Part shown: positions 37,182-48,785 of the stretch, piece by piece
Numbering within the stretch: position 1 is the stretch's first letter
How the letters are laid out: each line of letters opens with the position of its first letter
Assembly (NCBI GenBank): GCA_029876055.1
Contig: CM056875.1
Span: 5,171,001 to 5,235,000, forward strand
Direction: 5' to 3'
Origin: Madurella fahalii
Taxonomy: Eukaryota; Ascomycota; Sordariomycetes; Sordariales
DNA length: 64,000 nucleotides
Made by a program: the position numbers and the translations under genes
The notes under the pieces: model-generated
What the model saw: only the letters and a program-made list of their open reading frames with translations
Database searches by the model: none
What the model was told of the DNA's origin: nothing

Positions 37182-39760
37182 CTAGTTCGTGCCACTGACC
37201 GCCAACTTCATCAGGTGTTCCATGAATGTTTGCAGGGATACATCATCGGTAAAGATGGTCTGCGCACTTTGTGCCCCGACACCGCCGTAGGCCCCGGCCC
37301 CAGATGTATGTGTAGTCGACGGGTTCAGCTTGGACAGCAGGAAACGTGCCTGGGAGCCGCCGTGATCACAGACAATGAAACGGGGAAGGGGGAAGCGGTC
37401 CGTAATAAGATCCTAGAGAGGCGATATGGTCAGCATAGGTTCGAGTGGGCGAGCCTTCACAGTTGCAAACCTACCCGGGCATCTTCCTTCGGCTGCTCAA
37501 GCAGAGCCGCAAAGTTCTCGTAACCCTCTTGGTCCTGGTAACCCGCCTTTCTCCACTCGGCAATGGTCTCGCCGTGGAAGATGAGGATGTGGAAGAATGT
37601 GTCGAGGAGGAGAATATGTGTCGGCTGGATCGAGGTAGAATCGAGGAGCACGGGCTGCCCACCATCCTGATCGAATGTATACGAGTCCAGAGTGGGCTGA
37701 ATCATGATCAGTGAGTTACTGACATCCTCGTGGTTGAGCACATGGCGATAGAATGCTGTCTCGTCCGGCGAATTGTTGAAAACCTGAAGGAACTGACTTC
37801 TCCGCAAGTGGAACATGAACTGAGGGTATAGCGTGAAGTTCTTTTCCAGCCGGAACGACGACGGGTCATCCTTGCGGTAGTCGGCAAACCTTGAGCACAA
37901 CCTGATAAGCATCCTGTCGACCCAGCGAAGCACATCTGGCCCGTCGTCGACCTCGGCTTTGAAAACGGCGATCCTGGACATGAGCACAGCGGCGGCTTCT
38001 TGGTCGAATGATTGAGCAATTGCCGGATCGCCAGCCGGACCGCTGAGGTTCCGAGCAATCGTAGTGACTCGAAGGTGGAATTGGCCGGACGAGTGCTGGT
38101 AGTAAGTCAGGAATTGTATCATGCCCTTCTGGGGGCTCTGCTGGTGCTGGGACGGTCCACCCTGGCTCGCGATCTCAAAATAGATGCCGTAGCTTGCTGA
38201 CGGGTCGATGCCGCACATTTTCCAAGAGCAGGTATTGCCGATACCGCACTCTGTCTCGCCTACCGAGGTCGACTTCTTGTTCAGAGAGACGGCATGACCG
38301 ATCAAGCCAGTAACCTTGAGCTCCTTAGTCGTCAGGACTTCGAGAACGGCGTTGAAGCCCATCAGCAGGTTGTCATCTGCATCCTTTTCAAAAATGCGGA
38401 TGAAGGACTGCTTGAACATGGATGAGGTGAAGCTGTCGGTCAAGATCATATGACCGCCGGTCGAGTTGCAAAGACCCTTCATCTCCAGCAGACCGACTTG
38501 GTCGAGACAGCCAGCAAAAATGTCAATGGTGTGGCCATTATGAGCAGTCCTCTTTGCGAGATTATCGTAAAACTGCCATCATGTAAGCGACTGTTCTCCG
38601 GGGGGAGGGGGGAAGGGGATCTTTGATGCATACCTTCAGCGCCTTCTTATAATACTTGATGTTGTCACGGTCGATATCGTGGTGCGATCGGATGGGTTCC
38701 CTCAACTCGGGACCAACAACCATGCCAGGTCCCTCGGTAGCAGGCCCGCCCGCAAAAAGCATGATGCGTCCGCCGGCATTCTGGAACGACGTTTCGAGCA
38801 AGCCGACAGCGACCGAGAGCGCAACGCCGGTGCAGCGCAAGTTCCGGCGGTCGCTGGCAACTGGCCATGGATCCTTCTGTAGCTGCTCAAGCGCCTTGGT
38901 GAGCTGGAACTCGGCTTGCGCGACCGGGAGCAGGAACCGAGATGCCGGACCCATCGGCATGGGCCTGCCGGGCTGGTGGGGAGGCATACCCGGACGCAGG
39001 GCCGGCTGTGTAAGGCCGAGCATCTCCTGGACTTGCTTGGCGGCGTACTCTTTGCTGCCCCGGAAGACGTACGACTTGGCGCACTCGGTGTAACCAATCT
39101 CATGAACCTGGGCCATGGTTCCATACGTAATCAAACCAACAAGAGCGTGCTCGGGCAAGAGGCTGAGGCTCATGATCAGAGACTCCTTGAGCGCCGCCAA
39201 GCTGTCTTCCTCCTGGCAAGTATCGACGACATAGAGGAAGATTGGCGGGCTCGGAGCGGGCCGCGAAAGCCTGTACTCAATGGTCGTGTTGGAGGGGTGC
39301 AACTCGGGGGGGATTGCATTGGCCGTGATGTCCTTATAATGCGGAGGGAGCGGGTTTCTCGAGAGGCAGAAAGGGCAGATCCAGAGGCGAGCGCGGACAT
39401 CGACCTGGCTGCGAACCTGTGAGCGTGACTGTCTCGGCGTGCTTGCAGGGAGGCCGTCTGAGAGTGCCTACCAGAAAGGATTCAAGACCGAACGGCAGGG
39501 TTGCTTGCAAGTGACGGGCTCGAAGTGCAGAAGAGGAGTGTCAGGCTTCTCCTTGAGGGGGGTGTACAGGGCACCGATGGGGACAACCAGTCTGGACGCT
39601 TCCTAGGGGGGGGGCATTAGCTTTGAGAAGCGGTTGCAATTGCCGCAACAGCCAGGGCCTCACTAACCATGCGAGAGCTCGGAAAGACATTCCAGCTGAG
39701 GCGGACGCCATCACGGTCCTCGACCTCGCCCCACTGCTCCTTGAGGGCCTCGTAATCCAT
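37182..39760 (-). CDS. SEC23: COPII coat GTPase-activating subunit Sec23
   Basis: Five exons: 39760-39668, 39602-39472, 39408-38634, 38572-37475 and 37412-37182 (775 aa, usual length). Introns are 61-65 bp and all joins are in frame. It starts MDYEALKEQWGEVEDRDGVR. The zinc finger has Cys at about 63, 67, 86 and 89 (WICPFC). The trunk domain follows with FLYVVDTCQEEDSL and LITYGTMAQVHEIGY, then the beta-barrel and helical regions. The C-terminal gelsolin-like domain includes LLDTFFHILIFHGETIAEWR. Sec23 pairs with Sec24 and stimulates Sar1 GTP hydrolysis in ER-to-Golgi vesicle budding. A Pro/Met-rich loop (GMPPHQPGRPMPMG) sits in the trunk, as in other filamentous ascomycetes. Assignment is secure. 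Confidence 0.97.
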
Positions 39761-41198
39761 GATAAGGGAGGTCTGGGATACTTATCGGCGCGCGGCAGAA
39801 TTGAAAAGGGTGATGTCGGTTTCTGTAGAATGGGAGATGGGATGGCCCCGGAATGCGAGAAGAGGAAGCGGCCTGTCTGGGTTTGGCGGTTGTTTGCGCT
39901 GTCAAAAAAGGTGCAAGCTGTCATCAGCTTCAGGGCCAAGTCAGAGTTGAAGCTAGGGAAAAGCGGCGGCGCACCTTGTGACGAAGAGAGTTGTGGTCTC
40001 AGGCTCGGACGCCAGAAAGTCTCCACAAACCCAAATTCCAATCGACTGTTGTCGGGGCCTCGCCGAGCAGTCCCTTGGCTTGAGACTGCGCAAGATGGCT
40101 GCTCAAATGGCAAACCGCGACTAGGACAGGTCTAAGTATGCGCCGCTTTCGCTTCCTCGGCGGGCTGTTGTCCCCCTCGTCGAAAAGGACAAGTTCCAGG
40201 TCGGTCAAGGTCGCACCAACCAGTCTGTGGCTCGTGCGTGTGGCTGGACCAACTCTTCGGTGGCCTGCGGGCTTGGCAGCTGCGAAAGCCCCCACCTTGA
40301 TGGTCCTGCCTCTCGAGCTTGTGATTGTGCACGTGGGACCGCACAAGACATCTATCTCACAGACTCACACTCGTGTTGTACTGTAAGAACTTGTTCTAAG
40401 AAATGTAATCGATGTGCGTCCAGTCTCATTAACTTCAGTTATTTCCCCTCCTTTTTTTACTTCTTATTCTTATTTTTATTTTATTTTATTTTTATTAGTT
40501 ATTACTAATGTTGGTGAAGTTAAGGTTAAAGTGTGCTTGAAGGACAAGGAGCGCTTCTTACGGCTTGTGGAGAAGCTGCTGCTGGGCTACAAATAACCCA
40601 GCCCTCTATCACAGCTACTGTTACCCCCGTTGGCTTCCCCCTCTTAATACCCGGGATTTTCCAAATGTTATTAGTGCATGCTGTCGGGCGCTTGCGGTTA
40701 GCTTTTTCCAGTTGGCCGTGGATGATGACTTGGTCGGCACCGCTCGTCGTCACATCTAACCCGTCTGAGACACCCCAGCTTAACTGTTCTGCAGCTTTCC
40801 ATTTCCATATAGACACCTTTCGCAACCCCCGTCAGAACTTGGTCTTTTGTTGTGCGAGTTGTGCGGACACGTGCCCTCTTACTTACCTACGCACTTACGC
40901 TGAACGCTAAATTCGTATTCATAATCTCTTCTTTGATTTTAGCTACTTGCTCAAAAACAGCTCTATCCTCGTTGGGATACTTGTCCATTACCGCGCGGGT
41001 TGAGTGGTGGCTGTAGACAGCGGCGATGGTCTTACTATTGCGTCTTCTACGAGGATATTCCGGTTAGCTGTTAATACCATGGGCGTAAACATGGGATGAA
41101 TGGGATTACGCAAGCCGTAGCATCTCAGATTCGAACCTGCCTTGATTCCCAAATCATTAATGTCTAGCGCCTTTTACCATTTCATAGCCACTAGGATC
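39761..41198. other. divergent intergenic region, SEC23 / kelch gene
   Basis: About 1.4 kb holding both promoters. An AT-rich stretch at about 40449-40510 (T-rich, then ATTTTATTTT) stands out from the GC-rich surroundings. Just after it a short forward frame reads VKVCLKDKERFLRLVEKLL before a stop; it is not connected to any gene and was not recognised. Confidence 0.5.
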
Positions 41199-43085
41199 AT
41201 GCCTAGAAACATGGCTCTGTTTTTTTCGAGTCTTGGCTGCGCAATGGCAACCTCACCCGTGGTCCCCCGGCAAGGAAACGGCCCTGTAAATGCGTCTCTC
41301 TTCTTGAGAAGAGCATACCACTCATGTACGTCTGTTAAAAGTACGTCCATTCTCGGCCGGCGCTGACAGTATAAGCCGCTGTGCTTAATCGATGGCTTTA
41401 CATTGACGGTGGAGAGTTTTCCTATTTGAACCGAAGTGCCATAAGTTACCAGTACTGTATGAAATAGTGAGTCCGAGTGTTTGACCAAAGGGATCTCTGA
41501 CATGGCTTGTAGTGGACTCGCTGATAGCGATCGATCTAGCCAACAACTGGTCCAACAGTTCTGTAACTCTACACGAAATCACCAAGCCTTCCGGTGCCCC
41601 GAGTTTGAGGAACGGCGGCGTCTGGGTCCACCGTGCCACCGGCCGCCTCTATATCGGATTTGCCGGTACAAACTCGCAATTTGGCGGTGGGTATTCTTTC
41701 CCGCAAGGGCTGTGGTCATTTACGTCGGACCAAGCGCGGGCAGGTTCCTGGGAGAACCTGAACGGGAGCACTCATGACAGCTTTACGAACCAGCCCAGGC
41801 CTTTCAGGGGACAGGTGGCAAGCGGAGATGGGTTCGGTTTCTTCCTTGGGGGTATGCATGCCAGGCTTGACAATAAGGATCTCGGCCTCAGCACTAACAC
41901 ATTAGTGACAGGTAGTGTTCACGACAGCGATAGTACCCAACCCAATCTAAGTGGTTTCACTGTCTATGATTTCTCATCAGGCCAACTGACAAATTCGGCT
42001 GACGCCCAAGTGCCCGCTCCAGAGCGACAACAGTATAGCGGCATGACGTTTGTTCCCAACTGGGGCAGCCGCGGGATATTGGTCAGTGTGGGCGGATATC
42101 AAGACAACAATACAAGGGCCAACGGTACAGCCCCCTTTAAGATTGCCCGAGTTTATGACGTTCATCACCAGCGGTGGTTTGAACAGGAGACATCCGGCGA
42201 TCTTCCCCAACCTCGGAAGGAGTTTTGCATTGCGGGAGCGCAATCCAACAACCGCACGCACGACATCTTAGTCTACGCTGGCTGGAACGGCCGAGCCGGT
42301 CCGGACGCCATCCCCTACGACAGCGCCTTCGTGCTGACGCTCCCCGGATTTCACTGGGTTAGGGCAGACTACCCTTCCGAGCACCCGCGGCACGGTCATA
42401 GCTGCAATGCGGTTGGTGGCGGCCAAATCGTGGCCGTCGGCGGAGTGGACACGGCATATCAGGGGCGAGAGACGTACATAGGCGTCTTTGACACGGCGGA
42501 CACGTTCACGCAGGGTCTGGCTATATTCGACCTGAGCAAACTGGCCTGGAGCCCGTCTTACTCGGCAGGCCGGGGCCTGCAGACACCGGCGCCCCGGATA
42601 CAGGAGTACTACAACGCAAAGTGAGTTCTGCCGCCACTACTTCCAACCCAAATGCCGCCATGCCCTCCCTCTCTAACATCCCACGCCCCAGAGGAAGAGC
42701 TCCCGCAAGCGGTTTCAGCTCGCGCGACCTCGAGCAACTCTTTTCCGTCGACGACTTTGGCGACTCGGACGAGAGCACCTCGATATCGGGCGCCAGCTAC
42801 CGGCGCCACAGCGACGTTGGCGCCGTTGTCGGGAGCTTGGTGGGCGTTGCGGCCGCGTTGGCCGTGGCGGGCGTGGCAGCTTACTGCGCCCACCGCCGCC
42901 GTGTGCGCCGTGCTCGCGCCCGCCGGTACGACAGTCGGGCCCGTGAGTTGCAACGTGGGCCGCAAGACCATGGTACCTCGCGAGCTTCGGATGCGTGTGA
43001 CGATATTGAGTTGGCTGAGGTTGGTAGGAGACAACGCTGCGTCCGGTTTGAGGAAGGAACTGTCGGGGGTGCGGGATCTGCATGA
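41199..43085 (+). CDS. kelch-repeat single-pass membrane protein
   Basis: Four exons: 41199-41325, 41376-41456, 41513-42620 and 42692-43085 (about 569 aa). Introns are 50, 56 and 71 bp. The joins restore the first kelch blade, AYHSSAVLNRWLYIDGGEFS, and then LDSLIAIDLANNWSNSSV. Residues to about 435 form a secreted-type kelch beta-propeller, with repeated GG doublets such as GGVWVHRATGRLYIGF and GGGQIVAVGGVDTAY. A transmembrane helix lies at about 482-504 (VGAVVGSLVGVAAALAVAG), followed by a basic cytosolic tail. The N-terminus is short and hydrophobic and could be a signal peptide; ATGs at 41160 and 41211 are in-frame alternatives to 41199. The family is widespread in fungi, with few known roles; surface location is inferred. 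Confidence 0.8.
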
Positions 43086-43411
43086 GCGGAGAGCGAACTC
43101 TTAGAGCTTGAATGGGTTGTCTTGGGTTATCTTGGAAACTTCGCATGTTAGGTGAGAGAGTTGGAAACGTTACTTGTCCTTTGAACCACGGGCTCATTGC
43201 ACGTTGCGGTTGAGCGTCTTGCAAGGAACTATTACCCAGTTTTGACGACCCCTCTCCGGGGAGCTAGTTTTACATGTCACACAAACATTGCTTTTAAGAG
43301 ATCAAATCCATCATTCTGATTTACACACTCAACAACAGCCACCCCAGTCACACGACTAGTGTAGAGTGTAGAGTGAACAGTCCCACCTCCCCTTTGACAC
43401 ACCAAGGGCCA
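43086..43411. other. convergent 3' intergenic region
   Basis: About 330 bp between the stop codons of the kelch gene (+) and the MAPEG gene (-). Contains a small GTGTAGA direct repeat near 43359-43373. Presumably both 3' UTRs. Confidence 0.6.
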
Positions 43412-44122
43412 TCAGTACCATCCAAGCACATACCCAACGCTAGTCCACGCCGCCATGCCCTTCAACACAATATCACTCAGCCATGAGAGACCGAAGCCCC
43501 TAGATTTGGTCAGTCCACGGTTCTGCGAACAACAATAACAACAGCAACACGAGGGAAAAAGTGGAAAAGAGGTATAAGAGGAGGGGGGGAGGGGGGAGGA
43601 ATAAAGGGATAACTTACACGAGCCGCCCCTGGGGGCCTCTAGCCGAGGTGTACCCGAGCACATACATGAGTCTGCCGGCGGACCACACGGCGCCTACGGC
43701 CGCGGCGTAGACCGGGTAGCGCAGCCCGGCGATGAAGAGTTCGCCCAGGAAGGGGGTAAGATTTTCTGTGAAGTTTGCATGGGCGCGTTGGGCTGTTTCA
43801 TATCTGTTTTTAGTATTTGAAGTAATCGGGAGATATAACAAGAACAATAACACCTGTGGAGGGCATAGGGCGATGGGACATACCGCAGTTGAACGAATGC
43901 GCCTTAGGGTCCTTGTCGGCCTGCTCTTTCGTGGCGTACGAGATCGGGTAAGGGATGGCCGCGGCCTTGCGACGGCGCGACGTTATTATCGAGTGCACCG
44001 TGTTGAGGACGAAGGTGGAGGTTGCCGCGAGGAGGACATAGCTTCTGCTTGTTAATATAAGAGCTTTGACATGATGGTGAGGGATGTGCCTACCTGTATT
44101 CGTTGGGGAGAGTGATGGCCAT
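43412..44122 (-). CDS. MGST3: MAPEG family protein, microsomal glutathione S-transferase 3 type
   Basis: Four exons: 44122-44094, 44044-43884, 43792-43618 and 43499-43412, encoding 150 aa. Introns are 49, 91 and 118 bp. The protein has four predicted membrane spans. Characteristic blocks are FNCAQRAHANFTENLTPFL, which spans the second splice junction, and AGRLMYVLGYTS. MGST3-type enzymes in ER membranes conjugate glutathione to lipid-derived electrophiles or reduce lipid peroxides. The acceptor of intron 2 was chosen at GAAACAG (exon from 43792); an AG ten bases upstream would break the conserved NCAQRAH motif. The acceptor of intron 3 (CTAG, exon from 43499) has a CTGAC branch site in place. 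Catalytic activity is inferred from the family. Confidence 0.9.
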
Positions 44123-44771
44123 TTTTATGGTGTTGTATTTGTCTGTGCCTAGGAGCGGGGTTGTAGAGATGCCGGAAGAGTGAGATGAGGATGAGATGAG
44201 GTTATGCAAGATTTCAATGAGAAGAGGGCGAGGTTGAAATACTAATAATCGTCTCTTCTACCTCCGTATCTATGTGTCCTGCCACAGCCTTCTGTTTCCT
44301 TCTGTCTGGTGCTACGTAAACGACCTGCTATGCCGAGCGGCCATCCTGGCAACACGCTTACCCTTGCTGGGGGCGGTTCACCCAATGAGCTCGCGTTGGG
44401 CGGACCCCAAATCGCCCGATGCCGACCAAAAGTGTCCGTGGGACCCCCAGTTCGCCCGACGGATTCCGGATTTTGCTCGTTTACCGTCCGTCGGTCGGAC
44501 ATTCCAAAGGTGTCTGGGCGCGATGTGGACCATGATGAGAAAACCAACCGCCGGGTTTTAACACGGTATAACCGAGACCTATCGTGCACGAAACCGGATC
44601 TGAATGCGGCTGTCAAACTTGGCATCGGATCGTGCCGTTGCGGCGGTTCCTTTAGCGTTGCTGCATCACAATCCCAGCACTCGATAACCAACCATTTGGA
44701 TCACGGTATGCGCCGGGCGTGGTCACGCCATCGGCAAGCGTTCCGGACCACATTTTCGGCTTCAAATATGG
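44123..44771. other. intergenic region, MGST3 promoter side
   Basis: About 650 bp between the start codon of the MAPEG gene and the stop of the polymerase gene (both reverse strand). Contains GATGAG repeats near 44182-44203. No gene seen. Confidence 0.6.
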
Positions 44772-46636
44772 TCACCCGGTACACCGTTCCTCGGGCGGTC
44801 TCCACTCCAGCCCTAAGCCGGCAAACACGCGCCGCTCGGCCGTCAGCATGTCCGGCGCCGGCTCACCATCCGGGCCGCTCTCCAAGTCAACCCAGGACCC
44901 ATTAACCCTACTGCGGATCCCGCTGCTGTCAAACTTGAGCGACCGCTCCTTCTTACAGTACCTGCGCAGGTCCCGCTGAAATGTCGTCCCGCTCGTCCAG
45001 CCGAGCACCGCGCACCCGGCTGTCTTCCACGGACTGATAATGATATCTACTCGGCGGTGCGGGTTCGGGTTCTTGACCGACTGGCCGGTATCCCACACGG
45101 GATCCTGCCACACGACGAGCGCCTTGTCGAGCGTATCAAACCCGGTCCCGGCCTTCACGTTGCCCTTCCAGCTAACGGGTACCTGGCCCCGTTCCGAATT
45201 GGTTGTGCTGAGCGACAGCGTGTGCGTGATGTACTTGTCGCGCTCCAAACTGACAACGATGCGCTGGATGAAGCCCTGCGTGGCGGCCTCGTCCGGGTGG
45301 CTCAGCACCACGTCGACGTCGCCGCTCTCCTTCTTCCCCCGGCGGTAGCCGCCGACAATCACCATCTGGAACCCCTTGCGGATCTTATTGGCATGTGCGA
45401 GGATCGTGTTCGAAATGGACTCGACTTCTGCGCGGGGGATCTTGAGCTGGAACTCGTCGTAATATTTGACGCCGATCTGTTGGACCCGCGTCAGAGAATC
45501 CCAGCCGTACTCGACGATGTCGTCGATATCGCGCCAGCCGCGGTTGTAAAATTCGCGCGCTGTCGTCTCGGCCACGCCCCAGATGTCGTAGAAAAGTTTG
45601 AGCACGGCCAACTTAGGGTCCGACTCGTCTTCTCTTGCTTCTTTGAGCTGGCCGGTGTCATTAAACTCCTGGAAGAGCAGGGCGATCTTGGCGCCGCAGC
45701 CTGGGAGCCTGGCCACTTCTGTACCAGCGGGTTAGGGCAGCGAGCGTATCACGCGGGACCGGCATGCCTACCTTGTGGGCTTTGAATGGTATAGGGGTAA
45801 GCCGCGATGGTGGCGATGGCGCTCGAGTAAGCCCTGACCCCTATCTTGTCCCCAGTCAGTGTCCGAGCAGTCTTGATCTTGGAGAGCTCCTGGATGAAGC
45901 CCTCGTTCGGGGGGTTGACCGGGGTAGGGCGCTGGCACGAGTACGTGGTGTGCAGATAGTCTGGAATGGGCGGAAGATGTGCGTCCATCTCATGCTCCGA
46001 CGTGGTTTGCCTAACCAAGGCCGGGGTTTTGACGGGGTGATGAGCGTACGTCGCGCCCCTCCTCCCATGGGCTGACCTGGGCCGATAGTTCTTTGTTAGA
46101 GCGCCCGAGTCGGCAAGGGCTCGCTTCAGGATCTCTGCCGCCCTTTCCGTAGAGGGCGGCTGCGGCGACGCCATGGGTGTTGCCGGCATTTTGCGGCCTT
46201 CATAGACAAGATAATCGTCGTACGGGAGCACTACCCCTGCCTTGACAGAATCGGTGAACCAAGAGAGCTTCACCACCTTGACCGTCGGCTCGACAGGAGC
46301 GAGGGCGGCCGGCCCGATCAGCTGGCGCTGGATCTCGCCTTCAGATGCCGTGTCCGAGTCAATATCGGAACTTGCCAGCGCAGGTGTCATTAACCTAGCC
46401 CGCTTCCGAAGGGGAGAGACAGATGCGGCGGGCTCGGTCGGGTCGACCTCTTCGGTGACCAGCTTATATTTCCTGAGCTCGAACAGCGCTCGCTCCTTGC
46501 GATACACCTTTCCCAGGATGACCTCGGCCTCATTGATGTCATAGGTGAGGGTGGGTATTTGCTCCTCGAGATCTTGGAGTTGACTTGCGCCGAGCTGGGT
46601 AGGAAGCAGATATATAACCGGAAAGTCGAGCGCCAT
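44772..46636 (-). CDS. POL4: family X DNA polymerase (Pol4 / Pol mu-lambda type)
   Basis: Two exons, 46636-45772 and 45718-44772 (603 aa), joined across a 53-bp intron (GTAGGC to ACAG) that gives SPQEVARLPGCGAKIA. The N-terminal 150 residues resemble a BRCT domain (VIYLLPTQLG; KLSWFTDSVKAG). The 8-kDa and helix-hairpin region includes FYDIWGVAETTAREFYNRGW. The palm carries the family signature GGYRRGKKESGDVDVVLSHP with catalytic Asp at about 422 and 424, and the third Asp at about 513 in HRRVDIIISP. The family fills gaps in nonhomologous end joining and base excision repair. The N-terminal BRCT favours a Pol4-like end-joining role; this is inference. It is divergent from TFA1. Confidence 0.93.
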
Positions 46637-47768
46637 GTTTTGGGTGGTTTAGCTTATGCCCGGGGGATACGGCGCGTCTTCATTACGGAGAGGGGTCGCA
46701 ACATCCACAGGCATTCCACGACGTTTGAAATCAAAAGGAGGCGGACGGCAATGGGCAAATGGTTGGCCGCACCTGGCGAAGGCATGAGACGAGAGGAACA
46801 ACGTTGGAGAAGCAAATTTGTAAGGTCATAATGGTGATTCCATTGTAAAAAGGCATCGGAGGATCGCCGAAATGGAACTCGGGTTCCTGTGGCGCAGTGC
46901 CATCTACCCGAGCATTACCTGCCAGTTTCTGTGACGTGCATATGCCCAGAATTGACGGGAAACGGCCGCAGCCGCCTCTGGCGCGGGGATTGCCAGAGTC
47001 CTGGGAAGAATTTGCTGGAACCCGGGGTGGGCCACTCATGGCGACGCTGAGGAGGTCATGCCGAGTTGACCAAAAGCGGCGTGAGACTGTGTGTAGTTGT
47101 GAGAACCGCGCGAGTGAGAGCGTTGTCCGTGCGTGAACCGGGTGAATCAACACTGTATTTAGGCAGGCTCTGAGGAACCTCTGACTGGACCTGTAAGTTA
47201 AACTTTGCCCGGTTCCCAACTGCCTCGCTTGTTGGGGATCTTTTTCTTTCCTTTTTTCTTTTCCTAACAAAACAAGAAAAAGAAAAAGAAAAAGAAAGAA
47301 ATAAATAAATTTAATACAAAGAAGAAAAGAAAGGGAAACTAAAACACATCTATCAAGTCCCAAGCCAATTTAAAAATCAGAGTCAGTGCCGATTTCAGCT
47401 GGGGTGAGCGAGGCAGCAGGGCCTTGTCTTCGTCGCTTCGCTGGGTCGGCAGCGCAACCGCCGCCCAACAATTTATCTCAGAAGACAGCTCAGCCTCCCG
47501 AACCTTGAATTTCATTTCTCCGGGCGAACAAAGGCACCAACACCACCAACGCCCGCCGGCCCCTTCGCAGATGCGATCCGCCTCGGCCGCTCTTTGCAAC
47601 GGCGCCTGCCCGGAAGATCGGTAGCAGTCTCTCGTTTTTGGTGTGGTCTGCCGTTGCTGCATCTCGCTTCTCTTAAGGAGACGAAGCAATCCTCATCTCA
47701 CGCTCTCCTGCCGCTCTTCACAAGTTCTTCTCCAGCGGCCAAGTAAGAAACAAAAAGACAGACGCAAT
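46637..47768. other. divergent promoter region, POL4 / TFA1
   Basis: About 1.1 kb. Contains an A-rich AAAAAG repeat followed by AAATAAATAAATTTAATAC at about 47269-47318, the most AT-rich part of the interval. The open frame preceding TFA1 has no ATG and is taken as 5' leader. Confidence 0.6.
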
Positions 47769-48785
47769 ATGGAGGTCGCCCAGACGCTGGTCCGCGCCGT
47801 CATGCGCGCGTTCTACACAACCCAAGAAGTCCTCGTCATCGAGGCGCTCGTGACACACTCGGCCCTCCGCGACGACGAGCTGGCCTACCTGATGAAGATG
47901 AACCTCAAGGACCTGCACAAACTCTGCGCCACCCTACGCGACGCCCGCTTCCTCACCGTGCACACACGGCCCGAGATGCAGCAGGGCAAGCCGCGGCCCA
48001 TCAACCGCACCTACTACTACATCGACTACCGCCAGACCATTGACGCCATCAAGTGGCGCGTCTACAAGACGGACAAGGACATGCAGGGCATCGCCCAGCC
48101 CGCCGACGAGTCCAAGGAGTACTTTTGCCCGCAGTGCAGTGCGCAGTGGACCCAGCTCGAGGTGCTCGACTCGGTCTCGGCCGAGGGCTTCACGTGCGGG
48201 CGGTGCGGCGCCGTGCTAGAGCGGTCTAAGGAGCGCGAGGCCCCCGGCCACCAGCAGCTCTCGCGCATGAACAACCAGTTCAAGTTCATGACGGACATGC
48301 TGCAGGCCGTGGACCGGGTCGTGGTACCCGAGTGCAACTTCGACAAGGCGCTCGCCGCGGCCCGCCCCATCGTGCGCGAGCCCACCCATGAGGTGCTCGC
48401 CAGCATCCCCGTCGAGCACTCGGGCCTCAACAAGCCCTCAGCCGTCAAGGGCCTGGCCAACGTCGGGCCCAAGACGATGCAGGTAACCATCTCGGACGGC
48501 GACAACGAGCAGGAGCGTCTCGAGGACCGCAAGCGCAAGGAGCATCTGCTGAAGGAGAACGCCCTGCCGTCGTGGATCACCGAGAGCTCCGTGCCCGCCA
48601 TCGGCGGCCAGACGTCGACGCAGTCGTTCGAGATGGTGGATGCCGACCGCGATGAGGACCTCGTGCCGGCCAAGAGGGTCAAGCTGGAGACGGCAGAGCC
48701 CGCCGACGGTGCCGGCAACGCCATGAGCTTCAAGATGGAGCAGGACGATGACGAAGACGATCTCGAGTTTGAGGATGTCGTGTGA
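47769..48785 (+). CDS. TFA1: transcription initiation factor IIE alpha subunit
   Basis: Single exon, 338 aa, starting at ATG 47769 (MEVAQTLVRAVMRAFYTTQE); the open frame upstream has no ATG. Residues 1-90 form the winged-helix domain, containing DDELAYLMKMNLKDLHKL and RTYYYIDYRQT. The zinc ribbon has Cys120, Cys123, Cys143 and Cys146 (FCPQC and FTCGRC). The C-terminal third is charged and ends in an acidic tail (DDDEDDLEFEDVV). TFIIE alpha pairs with TFIIE beta, recruits TFIIH to the RNA polymerase II pre-initiation complex and helps open the promoter. The acidic tail matches the TFIIH-binding tail of homologues. It is shorter than the yeast Tfa1 but of usual length for filamentous ascomycetes. 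No introns are needed. Confidence 0.95.
   Translation: MEVAQTLVRAVMRAFYTTQEVLVIEALVTHSALRDDELAYLMKMNLKDLHKLCATLRDARFLTVHTRPEMQQGKPRPINRTYYYIDYRQTIDAIKWRVYKTDKDMQGIAQPADESKEYFCPQCSAQWTQLEVLDSVSAEGFTCGRCGAVLERSKEREAPGHQQLSRMNNQFKFMTDMLQAVDRVVVPECNFDKALAAARPIVREPTHEVLASIPVEHSGLNKPSAVKGLANVGPKTMQVTISDGDNEQERLEDRKRKEHLLKENALPSWITESSVPAIGGQTSTQSFEMVDADRDEDLVPAKRVKLETAEPADGAGNAMSFKMEQDDDEDDLEFEDVV

Noticed and set aside
41128..41138. B-box-like GGTTCGAATCT on the reverse strand, possible tRNA
   Set aside because: The T stem does not pair and no A box or acceptor stem could be found at proper spacing.
47643..47768. 42-residue N-terminal extension of TFIIE alpha
   Set aside because: No ATG in the extension; the conserved start MEVAQTLVRAVMR begins at 47769.
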